Below, piece by piece: positions 52,385-60,211 of a DNA stretch of 64,000 nucleotides. The position numbers were made by a program, and so were the translations under genes. Every line of letters begins with the position of its first letter. Position 1 is the first letter of the stretch. The DNA comes from CAWIHK01 sp963835935 (GTDB taxonomy: Bacteria; Bacteroidota; Ignavibacteria; UBA10030; CAVZMI01): the NCBI GenBank assembly GCA_963835935.1, contig CAWIHK010000001.1, positions 1,302,001 through 1,366,000 of the forward strand, in the 5' to 3' direction. The notes beneath the pieces are model-generated. The model saw nothing but the letters and a program-made list of their open reading frames with translations, had not been told where the DNA came from and searched no databases.

Positions 52385-53329
52385 TTGCACATTCCTGATG
52401 GATTTCTCGATACTAAAACGGTGATCGCAACGTCGGTGTTGTCGCTCGCAGGTTTGAGTTTCGCTTTGAGGAATATTCGAAAGAGTGTACCTCGGCGGCA
52501 AATTCCATTAATGGGACTCACCGCGGCATTTGTATTCACAGCTCAGATGCTTAATTTTCCGATCGGCGGTGGAACATCCGGCCATCTCATCGGTGCAGTG
52601 CTTGTAGCTGTGCTTCTCGGGCCGTCGGCAGCCGTCATCGTCATGACCAGTGTCTTGCTCGTTCAGGCTTTTTTCTTTGCGGATGGCGGTTTGCTGGCAT
52701 TAGGATCAAATATCTTAAACATGGCAATCATCGCTCCTATAACTGGTTATGCATTGTATAAACTCATTCTGCGTTTCAACCGAAATAACAGAGGACGTAT
52801 TATAGGCGCTACATTCGCGAGCTGGTTTACAACGGTTCTTGCCTCCATCTTCTGCGTGGGCGAACTTGCAATTTCTGGTACGGTGCCATGGAAGGTTGCA
52901 CTTCCTTCGATGGGAATAGCACATGCTTTTATTGGAATCGGTGAAGGAATTATCACGGCGCTTGTTCTTGCAACAATTCTTAGAATTCGTCCGGAACTAT
53001 GTTACGATTACAACTCAAAAGAAATAAAGACCCGGCCATCTTTTTATATTTTTGAAGGAATTATTTTAATACTTGCTTTGATATTATTCGTAGCGCCGTT
53101 CGCTTCGAATTTACCCGATGGTTTGGAGAAGACTGCCGCTCTTTTGGGTTTCTCATCACATACTATAAAACAAACTCCGGTTATTCCTGAAAAAAGTTTT
53201 TTGGGAATTCAATCGGAAGCATTGTCCGTCATCGTGGCAGGATTGATCGGTTCGGTCATTGTCGGTATTCTATCCGTCATTATTGCAAGGGTAGTGATTC
53301 CGGCAAACAAAAAGAATCTTTCGACATAA
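52385..53329 (+). CDS. ECF transporter substrate-specific component CbiM/NikM fused to PDGLE domain
   Basis: 314 residues. The start is TTG 52385 (GGAGGATTGACAT upstream), which makes the protein begin MHIPDGFLD; the second residue, His, is a metal ligand in this family, so no later start would work. About six helices of CbiM type include FPIGGGTSGHLIGA and ADGGLLALGSNILNMA. The C-terminal portion adds membrane helices with SNLPDGLEKTAALLGF, the PDGLE domain that in some systems is a separate CbiN/NikN-like subunit. It transports Co or Ni; which metal is not decidable. No cobalamin riboswitch was seen upstream. Confidence 0.88.
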   Translation: MHIPDGFLDTKTVIATSVLSLAGLSFALRNIRKSVPRRQIPLMGLTAAFVFTAQMLNFPIGGGTSGHLIGAVLVAVLLGPSAAVIVMTSVLLVQAFFFADGGLLALGSNILNMAIIAPITGYALYKLILRFNRNNRGRIIGATFASWFTTVLASIFCVGELAISGTVPWKVALPSMGIAHAFIGIGEGIITALVLATILRIRPELCYDYNSKEIKTRPSFYIFEGIILILALILFVAPFASNLPDGLEKTAALLGFSSHTIKQTPVIPEKSFLGIQSEALSVIVAGLIGSVIVGILSVIIARVVIPANKKNLST

Positions 53330-53347
53330 AATATCTGAAAAGGATTT

Positions 53348-53959
53348 ATGCGTCACGATTTTATGGATAAATACAGCAGGATGAAAAGTCTTGTTCACGA
53401 TATTCCATCCGGTTGGAAAACAATTTTTTTCTTTCTTATCATTCTTGCGATTCTAATCGTTCCTATGAGCCAATCATGGATTTTCGTCGGAATTATTTTT
53501 CTTCTCGTGTTCATTCTTATTGTGAGCCGGATTCCAATTCTATTCGTTGTCAAAAGAATTCTTCTTTTGGAGCCATTTGTTTTTTGCATGGCTGTGCTAA
53601 CGCTCATCCAACCAAACGGAGGTGCTATCTTTGAAAGAATCGTCATAAAAAGCTCGATGTCGCTTTTTTGTGTCATCCTTTTTTCAAACACAACGCAATT
53701 TTCTGAAATACTGGATGTGTTAAAAAAAATCAAAACGCCGGAAATCATTGTCACAACACTTGCGCTGTTTTATCGGTATATTTTTGTTTTGGTGGATGAA
53801 TCGGAACGGATGAACAGGGCAAGGCAAAATAGAACTTTTATACGGAAAAAACTTTCGCTCTGGTTTCTATCGGCGACTGTGATCAGCCAACTATTTCTTC
53901 GAACAAGCGAACGCGCCGAACGAATCTACGCGGCAATGTGTGCACGGGGTTGGAAATGA
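53348..53959 (+). CDS. ECF transporter transmembrane component CbiQ/EcfT
   Basis: 203 residues with four to five membrane helices and the EcfT coupling motifs: RMNRARQNRTF and, at the C-terminus, RTSERAERIYAAMCARGWK. These Ala-Arg-Gly motifs contact the ATPase grooves. It is shorter than many CbiQ proteins but appears complete. It overlaps the next gene at its stop (ATGA). Confidence 0.85.
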   Translation: MRHDFMDKYSRMKSLVHDIPSGWKTIFFFLIILAILIVPMSQSWIFVGIIFLLVFILIVSRIPILFVVKRILLLEPFVFCMAVLTLIQPNGGAIFERIVIKSSMSLFCVILFSNTTQFSEILDVLKKIKTPEIIVTTLALFYRYIFVLVDESERMNRARQNRTFIRKKLSLWFLSATVISQLFLRTSERAERIYAAMCARGWK

Positions 53960-54705
53960 AAAAAATAATAGAAGTTTCAAATCTTTCTTATTCATATCAC
54001 GATGGAACAAAAGCTCTCGACAATATTACGTTTTCTGTGGAAGAAAATGAATGTATAGGTATTGTTGGCCCGAATGGTTCCGGGAAATCGACGCTTCTGC
54101 TTCATCTAAATGGAATACTTCCGGATGATGGAAGGGGAAGCGAAGCGGTTAAAATATTTGACAAACCGATTAGAGAATCTTCGATTGAAGAAATCCGGCG
54201 GGATGTTGGAGTGATTTTTCAAGATCCGGAAGATCAATTATTTTGTCCCACGGTTTTTGAAGATGTAGCATTTGGCCCACGGCAATTCGGTTTGAAGGAA
54301 GATGAAATACAGAATACAGTTCGCGATGCATTAAAGATGGTCGACATGGAATTTAGCGGCGCGAGGTCTCCGCATCATTTGAGCGGCGGCGAAAAACAAC
54401 GCGTATGTCTTGCGGGAATACTGGCATGCCAACCGAAAATATTAGTTCTGGATGAACCGACAAGCAAGTTGGATCCGAGAGGGCGAAGAAGTCTGAAAGA
54501 ATTTTTAAAATCTGTTCCAGCGACAAAAATAATTGCCACTCACGATCTGGAACTGGTTGTTGAACTTTGTCAACGCACAATTCTTCTCGATCATGGCAAG
54601 TTGATTGGTTCGGGGAAGACGATCGATTTGTTGAATGATGAAAAGTTGATGGTCGATCATGGCCTCGAAAGGCCGCATATTCTAAGGCATCAACATCCGC
54701 ACTAA
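53956..54705 (+). CDS. ECF transporter ATP-binding protein CbiO
   Basis: 250 residues from ATG 53956, which overlaps the CbiQ stop; an upstream in-frame GTG is less likely. Walker A GPNGSGKST, Q-loop VIFQDPEDQLFCPTV, signature LSGGEKQRV, Walker B ILVLDEPTSKLD and switch His in IIATHDLELV are all present. QDPEDQLF is typical of ECF ATPases. It powers Co/Ni uptake; a second ATPase subunit is absent, so it likely forms a homodimer. Confidence 0.92.
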   Translation: MKKIIEVSNLSYSYHDGTKALDNITFSVEENECIGIVGPNGSGKSTLLLHLNGILPDDGRGSEAVKIFDKPIRESSIEEIRRDVGVIFQDPEDQLFCPTVFEDVAFGPRQFGLKEDEIQNTVRDALKMVDMEFSGARSPHHLSGGEKQRVCLAGILACQPKILVLDEPTSKLDPRGRRSLKEFLKSVPATKIIATHDLELVVELCQRTILLDHGKLIGSGKTIDLLNDEKLMVDHGLERPHILRHQHPH

Positions 54706-54770
54706 AATGGCGAAGTTCGAATGTCGAGTGACGAATATTGAATGGCGAATATCGAATGGCGAATGACGGA
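54706..54770. repeat. Degenerate short tandem repeat (AATGGCGAAT-like)
   Basis: Variants of AATGGCGAAT/ATCGAATGGCGAATGAC occur four to five times between cbiO and the sppA-like gene. No coding potential and no known function. Confidence 0.5.
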
Positions 54771-54933
54771 TGAAAAGCGAACGCCCGCTTCTATGTTCTA
54801 TCAAATGGGTTCTTATTACATCAAATGTGTCCATCTGACAAAAATGTCAATTACGCTGAGTAATTGCAAACAGAATTAGTATAACCTTTTCGTTCTAGTT
54901 CTATCATACAAAGATATTAGAAAGGAAATCTCG

Positions 54934-57378
54934 ATGAAAAAGCATTTTATTCGTCTTAACCTTATCCTAATTCTTATTCTTATCTCTTCATATACGATGG
55001 CTCAAAATGGCGTGCCTTCGTACGATCAACAAAAAATATTTCAACTCGCACCTCCGGGCGCGCTAAAATTCGGGATGTACGGTTTCGATAACCCGGCAAC
55101 GCTTCGATATGCCGATCATCCGGATTTTTACTTCACAATGTCGGACGCAATAGGAAGATGGGATGAGTTTAACCATTATGGAGCTTTCTTTGCGACGACG
55201 AATTTCGGAGCAGGATTCATTCACCAGAAAGCTTCAATTGGAGAGATAACAGACTACCGTTTGTCGACTTCATGGGGAGATAAAACAATGAGCGGTGGTT
55301 TTGGAGTCGGCTGGTCGACCGGCGCAACGGAAGAATATCAGAGAACAACTTTTGCTACGTTGGGAACGCTATATCGTCCAAATGAATATATTTCTTTCGG
55401 TTTGGTTGGAGCAAGATCATTTAAAAATGCAGGATCGGAAGCGAATGCAGATCTTTCCGTCCGTCCGTTTGCAGATTACGAGTTGACGGCTTTTGTCGAA
55501 TATGATATTCAAAATCGTCAGCATCTCGCCGAAGGTGAATGGAGTGTCGGTGCAGTCACGGAATTTCTGCCCGGTGTTCGAATCATCGGACGTTATTTTA
55601 ATACGAAAGCCATCACGCTCGGATTTCAATTGAGTCTAGGAACGCTTGGATTAGAAACGCAAACATATTACACTCCGGATCATAAGTACGGATTCAACAC
55701 ATACGGCATTCACATTGGCGCTTACGACCGAAATGTATTTGATACATATTTGGAGAACAAAAAAAAATATGTTGAAATGAACCTCGGCGGATCTATCGCA
55801 TATCAAAAATATAAATATTTTGATAACACGAAGACGTTAAACTCGATTCTGGATGAAATTGAATCGGCGAAAGAAGATCCGCGCGTCAGCGGTATCGCGA
55901 TCAATGCTTCGGCGGTGGATGTCGATCGTGAGAAGTTGTGGGAAATCAGGGAAGCGTTGAGAGCTTTTAAAGCATCAGGAAAACATGTCGTGATTTTCAT
56001 CGATCGTGCCAACATAGATTTATATCATTTTGCAAGTGTGGCAGATCGAATTATCATGGATGAACTCGGAATGATCGAGATGGAAGGATTTGTAGCGGGA
56101 AGAACATTTTTCAAAGGGACGCTTGAAAAACTCGGGATTGGATTTGATGAGTGGAGATTTTTCAAATACAAATCGGCAGTCGAACCGCTTTCACGCGATA
56201 GTATGTCCGCGCCCGATCGTGAACAGCGCCTCGCCATCATTCGTGAATATTATGATGAAGCAAAACATGATATTTGTGCAACCGGAAGAGTGAACGAAAC
56301 AAAATTCGATTCTCTGGTGAATAACGAAGCCGTTTTTACCGCACAACGTGCGTTGGAATTGCATCTCGTGGATACTTTAGCTAGGTGGAACGATGTATCC
56401 AAAGTGATAACGAAGCTTGAAGGAGAGGATAAAACGTTCATAGGGCCGAACAAGACGATGAAAAGGAAGATGCCATACGATGCGAAGTGGTCTGAGAAAC
56501 CGACGATTGCAGTGATTTATGTTCTCGGTTCATGCGCGATGGATGAAGGGATCAACGCGAGACAGCTGGTCCATACTGTGCAAAATGCCGTCGATAATCC
56601 GAAGATCAAGGCGATTGTTTTCCGGGTTGATTCTCCCGGCGGTGATGCTATGGCATCGGATTATATCGCAGAGGTAATGCGAAAAGCAAAGGGAAAGAAG
56701 CCGATGATTGTGTCGCAAGGATATGTTGCGGCGTCGGGTGGTTACTGGCTTTCGATGTATGGAGATACAATTGTTGCGGCTCCGACTACGATTACGGGTT
56801 CAATCGGTGTTATCGGCGGATTCGTTTACAACAAAGGTTTGAAGGAAATGCTGGGCTTGTCTACAGATAAAGTCCAAGTTGGCAATCATGCCGATCTTGG
56901 TTTTGGATTTCAACTTCCGTTTTTCGGCATCGGCCTGCCGGATCGAAATATGACGGTTGACGAAAGATCGCGCGTCGAAATAGTCATCAGAAATATGTAC
57001 ACCGATTTTGTGACGAAGGTAGCGCAGGGACGAAATAAAAAATATGATGAGATCGACTCGATTGCGCAAGGACGTATCTGGTCTGGAACAGAAGGAAAGA
57101 AAAATGGATTAGTGGATGTAATTGGAGGATTGGAAACGGCGATTTCAATTGCGAAGGAGAAAGCAGGAATCGGAAAAGACGAAGAAATTACGATTGTTGA
57201 ATTGCCCGAAAAAGGAATAATAAATTTCAGTCAGTTCATGCCGAAGATGAATCCATTCTCATCGAGTCAGGTAGAAAATCTGATTGATCAGATAAAATTC
57301 CGTTCTGAATTCAATGGTAGGCCTTTGATGATGCTGCCGTTTGATGACATGGATTTGGTGCCGGAGGAGATTAAATAA
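54934..57378 (+). CDS. SppA-type S49 peptidase with extra N-terminal beta-rich domain
   Basis: 814 residues. A signal peptide (LNLILILILISSYTMAQ) is followed by about 270 residues rich in amphipathic strands (GFGVGWSTGATEEYQRTTFA, YISFGLVGARSF), resembling an outer-membrane barrel-like domain. Then come two S49 repeats: the first has FFKYKSAVEPLSRD with the catalytic Lys413, the second has GYVAASGGYW with the nucleophile Ser601. Both are in the arrangement of E. coli SppA, so the enzyme should be active. Classic SppA is about 550-620 residues and bound to the inner membrane; this N-terminal extension suggests an outer-membrane or periplasmic location. AGAAAGG lies before ATG 54934. Confidence 0.85.
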   Translation: MKKHFIRLNLILILILISSYTMAQNGVPSYDQQKIFQLAPPGALKFGMYGFDNPATLRYADHPDFYFTMSDAIGRWDEFNHYGAFFATTNFGAGFIHQKASIGEITDYRLSTSWGDKTMSGGFGVGWSTGATEEYQRTTFATLGTLYRPNEYISFGLVGARSFKNAGSEANADLSVRPFADYELTAFVEYDIQNRQHLAEGEWSVGAVTEFLPGVRIIGRYFNTKAITLGFQLSLGTLGLETQTYYTPDHKYGFNTYGIHIGAYDRNVFDTYLENKKKYVEMNLGGSIAYQKYKYFDNTKTLNSILDEIESAKEDPRVSGIAINASAVDVDREKLWEIREALRAFKASGKHVVIFIDRANIDLYHFASVADRIIMDELGMIEMEGFVAGRTFFKGTLEKLGIGFDEWRFFKYKSAVEPLSRDSMSAPDREQRLAIIREYYDEAKHDICATGRVNETKFDSLVNNEAVFTAQRALELHLVDTLARWNDVSKVITKLEGEDKTFIGPNKTMKRKMPYDAKWSEKPTIAVIYVLGSCAMDEGINARQLVHTVQNAVDNPKIKAIVFRVDSPGGDAMASDYIAEVMRKAKGKKPMIVSQGYVAASGGYWLSMYGDTIVAAPTTITGSIGVIGGFVYNKGLKEMLGLSTDKVQVGNHADLGFGFQLPFFGIGLPDRNMTVDERSRVEIVIRNMYTDFVTKVAQGRNKKYDEIDSIAQGRIWSGTEGKKNGLVDVIGGLETAISIAKEKAGIGKDEEITIVELPEKGIINFSQFMPKMNPFSSSQVENLIDQIKFRSEFNGRPLMMLPFDDMDLVPEEIK

Positions 57379-57379
57379 T

Positions 57380-57437
57380 TGATGTTACGCAAAGAGATCA
57401 AATTCCAAATATCTCCAAAGGAGTCCCTTCGGGACAA
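57380..57437. repeat. Fragments of two dispersed repeats
   Basis: TGATGTTACGCAAAGAG (57380-57396) equals the left end of MITE-like element B; no right end was found. Directly after it CTCCAAAGGAGTCCCTTCGGGACAATT (57411-57437 in the sequence, here written in pieces: CCAAAGGAGTCC then CTTCGGGACAATT) is nearly the same as the hairpin block at 14859-14884. Confidence 0.6.
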
Positions 57438-57488
57438 TTGTCAAACTCAAAACAAATCTCAAAATACAATTGTTGATGAGGAACATCT

Positions 57489-59021
57489 ATGAATCTGAAA
57501 AGATTTTGTATAATCGGTTCGAGCATTTTTCTTTTAATATTATCGTGCTCACTACATTCGCAAAATGACTACACACATTCACAACGTGTTGTTGTGAGCG
57601 GCAAAGTTCTGCATTTTTCCCAAGACAATATGAAAATTCAGCTTGTCGTCAACCGTGTGGCATTAGGATCAGAGTTGATATATGCTGACCTCGATAGTGT
57701 TGGTAATTTTAAAACTTCCTTTGAAAGTTATGTTCCAACAGATGTTTCTGTGGGTTTCCCTAAAAGTTTCTCCTTTTATATTTTGACACATCCAGGCGAC
57801 AGTCTTGATGTTGTCTTCGATGGATCTCTTCCGGAAGGATCAGAATTCTGGAAAGCAATAACCTTTAGCGGTACTTCCGCGAAACTCAACATGGAAGCCG
57901 CTCAATTTCAATATCTTTATTTTTCTAATGAACTCTATACTGACTGGGACCGTAAGGAGCGGACTTCTAAAGAATACACTCCCGACAAATATTTGGCTTA
58001 CCTAGATACAGTACGTCAAGCCGGATATAAATTGTACGATAAATTTGTGGCTACGTTTTCTCCAAGTCGTGAGGCTGCCGATTGGGCGGTTAATTGGATC
58101 GAAGGGGAATACTATTATTACTTATCACGTTATCTAATAATTCATTTTTTTTCTCCGAAGATTTCAATTAAGGATCTGGAAATTCCTGTTGATTACTCCA
58201 ATGTTTATTTGAAGAGATTGCCGATTAGCTCGTCAATGTACCTTTGCGGCAGCCATCTTTCAACATTTATTAATTCTTTTCATTTCAATTATGCAATAAT
58301 GCATGCCATTCACGAAAAGCGAGATACTACTAATCCCCGAACAATGGTAAATGATTCTGCGGATACCCTGCTTACCTTTAGAATGCTGAAATATGTTCCC
58401 GACACATCGCTAAGGCAAATGATATTAGCAGAACACTTGAGCCAGATGCTTGACAACTACGATATTAAGCTGTTTGAAACGCATCGAGAAAAAATTGAAA
58501 GCATCATTCATCAGCCATTTCTAATAGAACCATTGATGAAGAAATACCGTGAGACAAAGGAGAGAATTAAAAATCCTCAAATTGCTTCGGATGCCTTTCT
58601 AAGAAAATTTGATAATACATCTGCCAAACAAATAATAGACAGTATCTTGATTTTGAACAGAGGGAAAGTCATCTATGTCGATTGTTGGGCAACTTGGTGC
58701 GGAGGATGCAGAGCTGAAATGCCTGAAACAAAAAAAATGATGAAGGAGTTTGCCGGAAAAGATATTGCTTTTGTCTTTGTGTGTCTGGATTCTGAGGAAC
58801 AGAAGTGGAAAAGCGTTTTGGCTGAGTTGCAAATTGGCGGCCAGCATTTTTTATTGACACCAACCCAAAGTGTCGAATTTAGAAAAGCCTTCTCTATCAA
58901 TGGAGTACCTCATCACATCCTTATCGACCAGCAAGGAACAATTGTTGAAAATGGAACCAGTACTCCGGAGAAGATATTGTCACTCTTAAATCACAAAGGT
59001 GATAGTGGAGGCGGCAAATGA
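57489..59021 (+). CDS. TlpA-like thioredoxin-family protein, probable lipoprotein
   Basis: 510 residues. The N-terminus (FCIIGSSIFLLILSC) looks like a lipoprotein signal with the Cys near residue 20. Residues 30-370 form an uncharacterised beta/alpha region common in Bacteroidota TlpA-like proteins (DUF4369-like start). The C-terminal thioredoxin fold (about 385-500) has YVDCWATWCGGCRAEMPE, with the redox pair WCGGC, and the cis-Pro site NGVPHHILID. Predicted to reduce or rearrange disulfides in the envelope. Substrate unknown. Confidence 0.8.
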   Translation: MNLKRFCIIGSSIFLLILSCSLHSQNDYTHSQRVVVSGKVLHFSQDNMKIQLVVNRVALGSELIYADLDSVGNFKTSFESYVPTDVSVGFPKSFSFYILTHPGDSLDVVFDGSLPEGSEFWKAITFSGTSAKLNMEAAQFQYLYFSNELYTDWDRKERTSKEYTPDKYLAYLDTVRQAGYKLYDKFVATFSPSREAADWAVNWIEGEYYYYLSRYLIIHFFSPKISIKDLEIPVDYSNVYLKRLPISSSMYLCGSHLSTFINSFHFNYAIMHAIHEKRDTTNPRTMVNDSADTLLTFRMLKYVPDTSLRQMILAEHLSQMLDNYDIKLFETHREKIESIIHQPFLIEPLMKKYRETKERIKNPQIASDAFLRKFDNTSAKQIIDSILILNRGKVIYVDCWATWCGGCRAEMPETKKMMKEFAGKDIAFVFVCLDSEEQKWKSVLAELQIGGQHFLLTPTQSVEFRKAFSINGVPHHILIDQQGTIVENGTSTPEKILSLLNHKGDSGGGK

Positions 59022-59040
59022 AAGGATGCATAAAGTGAAC

Positions 59041-59152
59041 GTACAGAAGTCCATGGAAATAAATCCCCTCCTTCAACAGGAGGGGGAGAGAGAATCCCGT
59101 TATTTAATTCCGAATGAGAGATATCCGATAGTCTTGTTTTCTTTCTTGAGTT
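59041..59152. repeat. CCCCTCC-hairpin dispersed repeat, copy 1
   Basis: GTACAGAA followed by GAAATAAATCCCCTCC, the hairpin CCCCTCCT-tcaac-AGGAGGGG, AGAGAGAATCCCGTT and TTTTCTTTCTTGAGTT. The later part recurs at 60093-60180 and the first part at 59590-59645, so copies flank the DUF559 gene. Confidence 0.7.
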
Positions 59153-59162
59153 ATAAAGCCGT

Positions 59163-59218
59163 TTGACATCCTGCTTTTCCTTCATTATATATGTTTTCAT
59201 ATAATTGTATTATATGAA
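59163..59218 (+). promoter_or_regulatory. Promoter and palindromic operator of the antitoxin gene
   Basis: TTGACA (59163-59168) and TATATA (59186-59191) with a 17-bp spacer, followed by a perfect 9-bp palindrome TTCATATAA-ttgta-TTATATGAA (59196-59218) at about the transcription start. AAGGAG precedes the ATG 59238. Autorepression by the AbrB-type antitoxin is inferred. Confidence 0.7.
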
Positions 59219-59237
59219 TATACAAGGAGATTAAATC

Positions 59238-59513
59238 ATGTCGGCTGTTAAAGTTGGTGCGAGCCGCCAGGTAGCCATACCTAAGAAACTCCATGAAGCA
59301 CTTCATCTTCATCCCGGCGATTATTTAGAGGTGGAACTCTATAAAGGAAAGCTCGTGCTCACTCCGAAGACATTGGTTGATAAGCATATCGAGGATCGAC
59401 TTTCTGAGGCTCTTGAGGATGTTAAACATGGACGCGTTTATGGTCCGTTTCATAACGCGAAAGAAACGGTTCATTCACTTCATACTTCATCACGGAAATC
59501 TAAAAAAGGATAA
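59238..59513 (+). CDS. AbrB/MazE-type antitoxin
   Basis: 91 residues. The N-terminal swapped-hairpin domain is VKVGASRQVAIPKKLHEALHLHPGDYLEVELYKGKLVLTPK, a textbook SpoVT/AbrB domain. The C-terminal region (HIEDRLSEALEDVKHGRVYGPF) resembles the toxin-binding tail of antitoxins paired with RelE/ParE toxins. It ends TAATG with the toxin remnant. Since the toxin is broken, it may now be an orphan regulator. Confidence 0.8.
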   Translation: MSAVKVGASRQVAIPKKLHEALHLHPGDYLEVELYKGKLVLTPKTLVDKHIEDRLSEALEDVKHGRVYGPFHNAKETVHSLHTSSRKSKKG

Positions 59514-59605
59514 TGCAACTTTTCTACACCGAACGGTTTCAACTTTGCGCTATACGACAAGCGATCGATGACATACACCGCGCTGTAGAGTACAGAACAA
59601 CATAG
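59513..59605 (+). pseudogene. Truncated RelE/ParE-like toxin remnant
   Basis: ATG overlaps the antitoxin stop (TAATG). Only about 26 native residues remain (MQLFYTERFQLCAIRQAIDD ...), the opening strand and helix of a RelE/ParE-type toxin. The frame then enters the GTACAGAA/CCCCTCC repeat and stops at TAG 59603-59605. No remainder of the toxin is visible downstream, so the gene was lost when the repeat/DUF559 unit arrived or by later deletion. Confidence 0.65.
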
Positions 59606-59645
59606 AAATAAATCCCCTCCTTTAAAAGGAGGGGAGACAGGGGTG
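59590..59645. repeat. CCCCTCC-hairpin dispersed repeat, copy 2 (left of DUF559)
   Basis: GTACAGAACAACATAG, AAATAAATCCCCTCC and the hairpin CCCCTCCT-ttaaa-AGGAGGGG, then AGACAGGGGTGG. It matches the first part of copy 1 and directly precedes the DUF559 frame. Confidence 0.7.
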
Positions 59646-59678
59646 GTTGGGAAAAACATCGAGTCGATTGATATCAGC

Positions 59679-60060
59679 ATGGATACTATTTTCAATCCAA
59701 AGCGCCAAAAAGAGAAGAGGCAATATTTACGACGTAATGCAACATTGCCGGAAAAAATTATTTGGCATTTGCTCAGGAAGAAACAGCTCTTGGGTTATAA
59801 ATTTCGCAGGCAACACGGGATAGGATATTTTATCGTGGATTTTTATTCACCTCGACTAAGGCTGGCAATCGAAATTGATGGTCCGAGCCATGAATCTCCG
59901 GAAGAAAGAGAACATGATAAAAATCGTCAGGAAATTATAGAACAATGTGGAATTTGTTTTCTAAGATTTTCTGGCGTAGCCATGCCTTCGGCACAATGAA
60001 GAAGTTATAACTGATCCAGAAAGAGTGTTCAAGACAATCGAGCGCTATATTATCGACCAC
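59679..60060 (+). pseudogene. DUF559 endonuclease-like gene disrupted by a 25-bp insertion
   Basis: From ATG 59679 the frame encodes MDTIFNPKRQKEKRQYLRRN, KIIWHLLRKKQLLGYKFRRQ and FIVDFYSPRLRLAIEIDGPSH, the PD-(D/E)xK-like core of DUF559 proteins, to CFLRF (about residue 102). Then 25 bases beginning tctggcgtagcc and ending ttcggcac interrupt it and cause a stop at 59997-59999. Removing them restores the normal ending NEEVITDPERVFKTIERYII. The insertion carries a partial palindrome (TGCCGAAGGCA). DUF559 proteins are related to Vsr-like nucleases; their role is not settled. Confidence 0.75.
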
Positions 60061-60092
60061 CCCCCGACCCAACTCGACAGGCTCGTTGCGAC

Positions 60093-60180
60093 GCCCTCCT
60101 TCAACAGGATGGGGAGAGAGAATCCCGTTAATTAATTCCTGTTGAAATATATCAAATAGCTTTGTTTTCTTTCTTGAGTT
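60093..60180. repeat. CCCCTCC-hairpin dispersed repeat, copy 3 (right of DUF559)
   Basis: GCCCTCCTTCAACAGG, then GGGGAGAGAGAATCCCGTT and TTTTCTTTCTTGAGTT, closely matching 59060-59152. It lies between the DUF559 remnant and radA. Confidence 0.7.
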
Positions 60181-60211
60181 CCACACATCGAATCCTTATA
60201 TTTTAGAGTTT

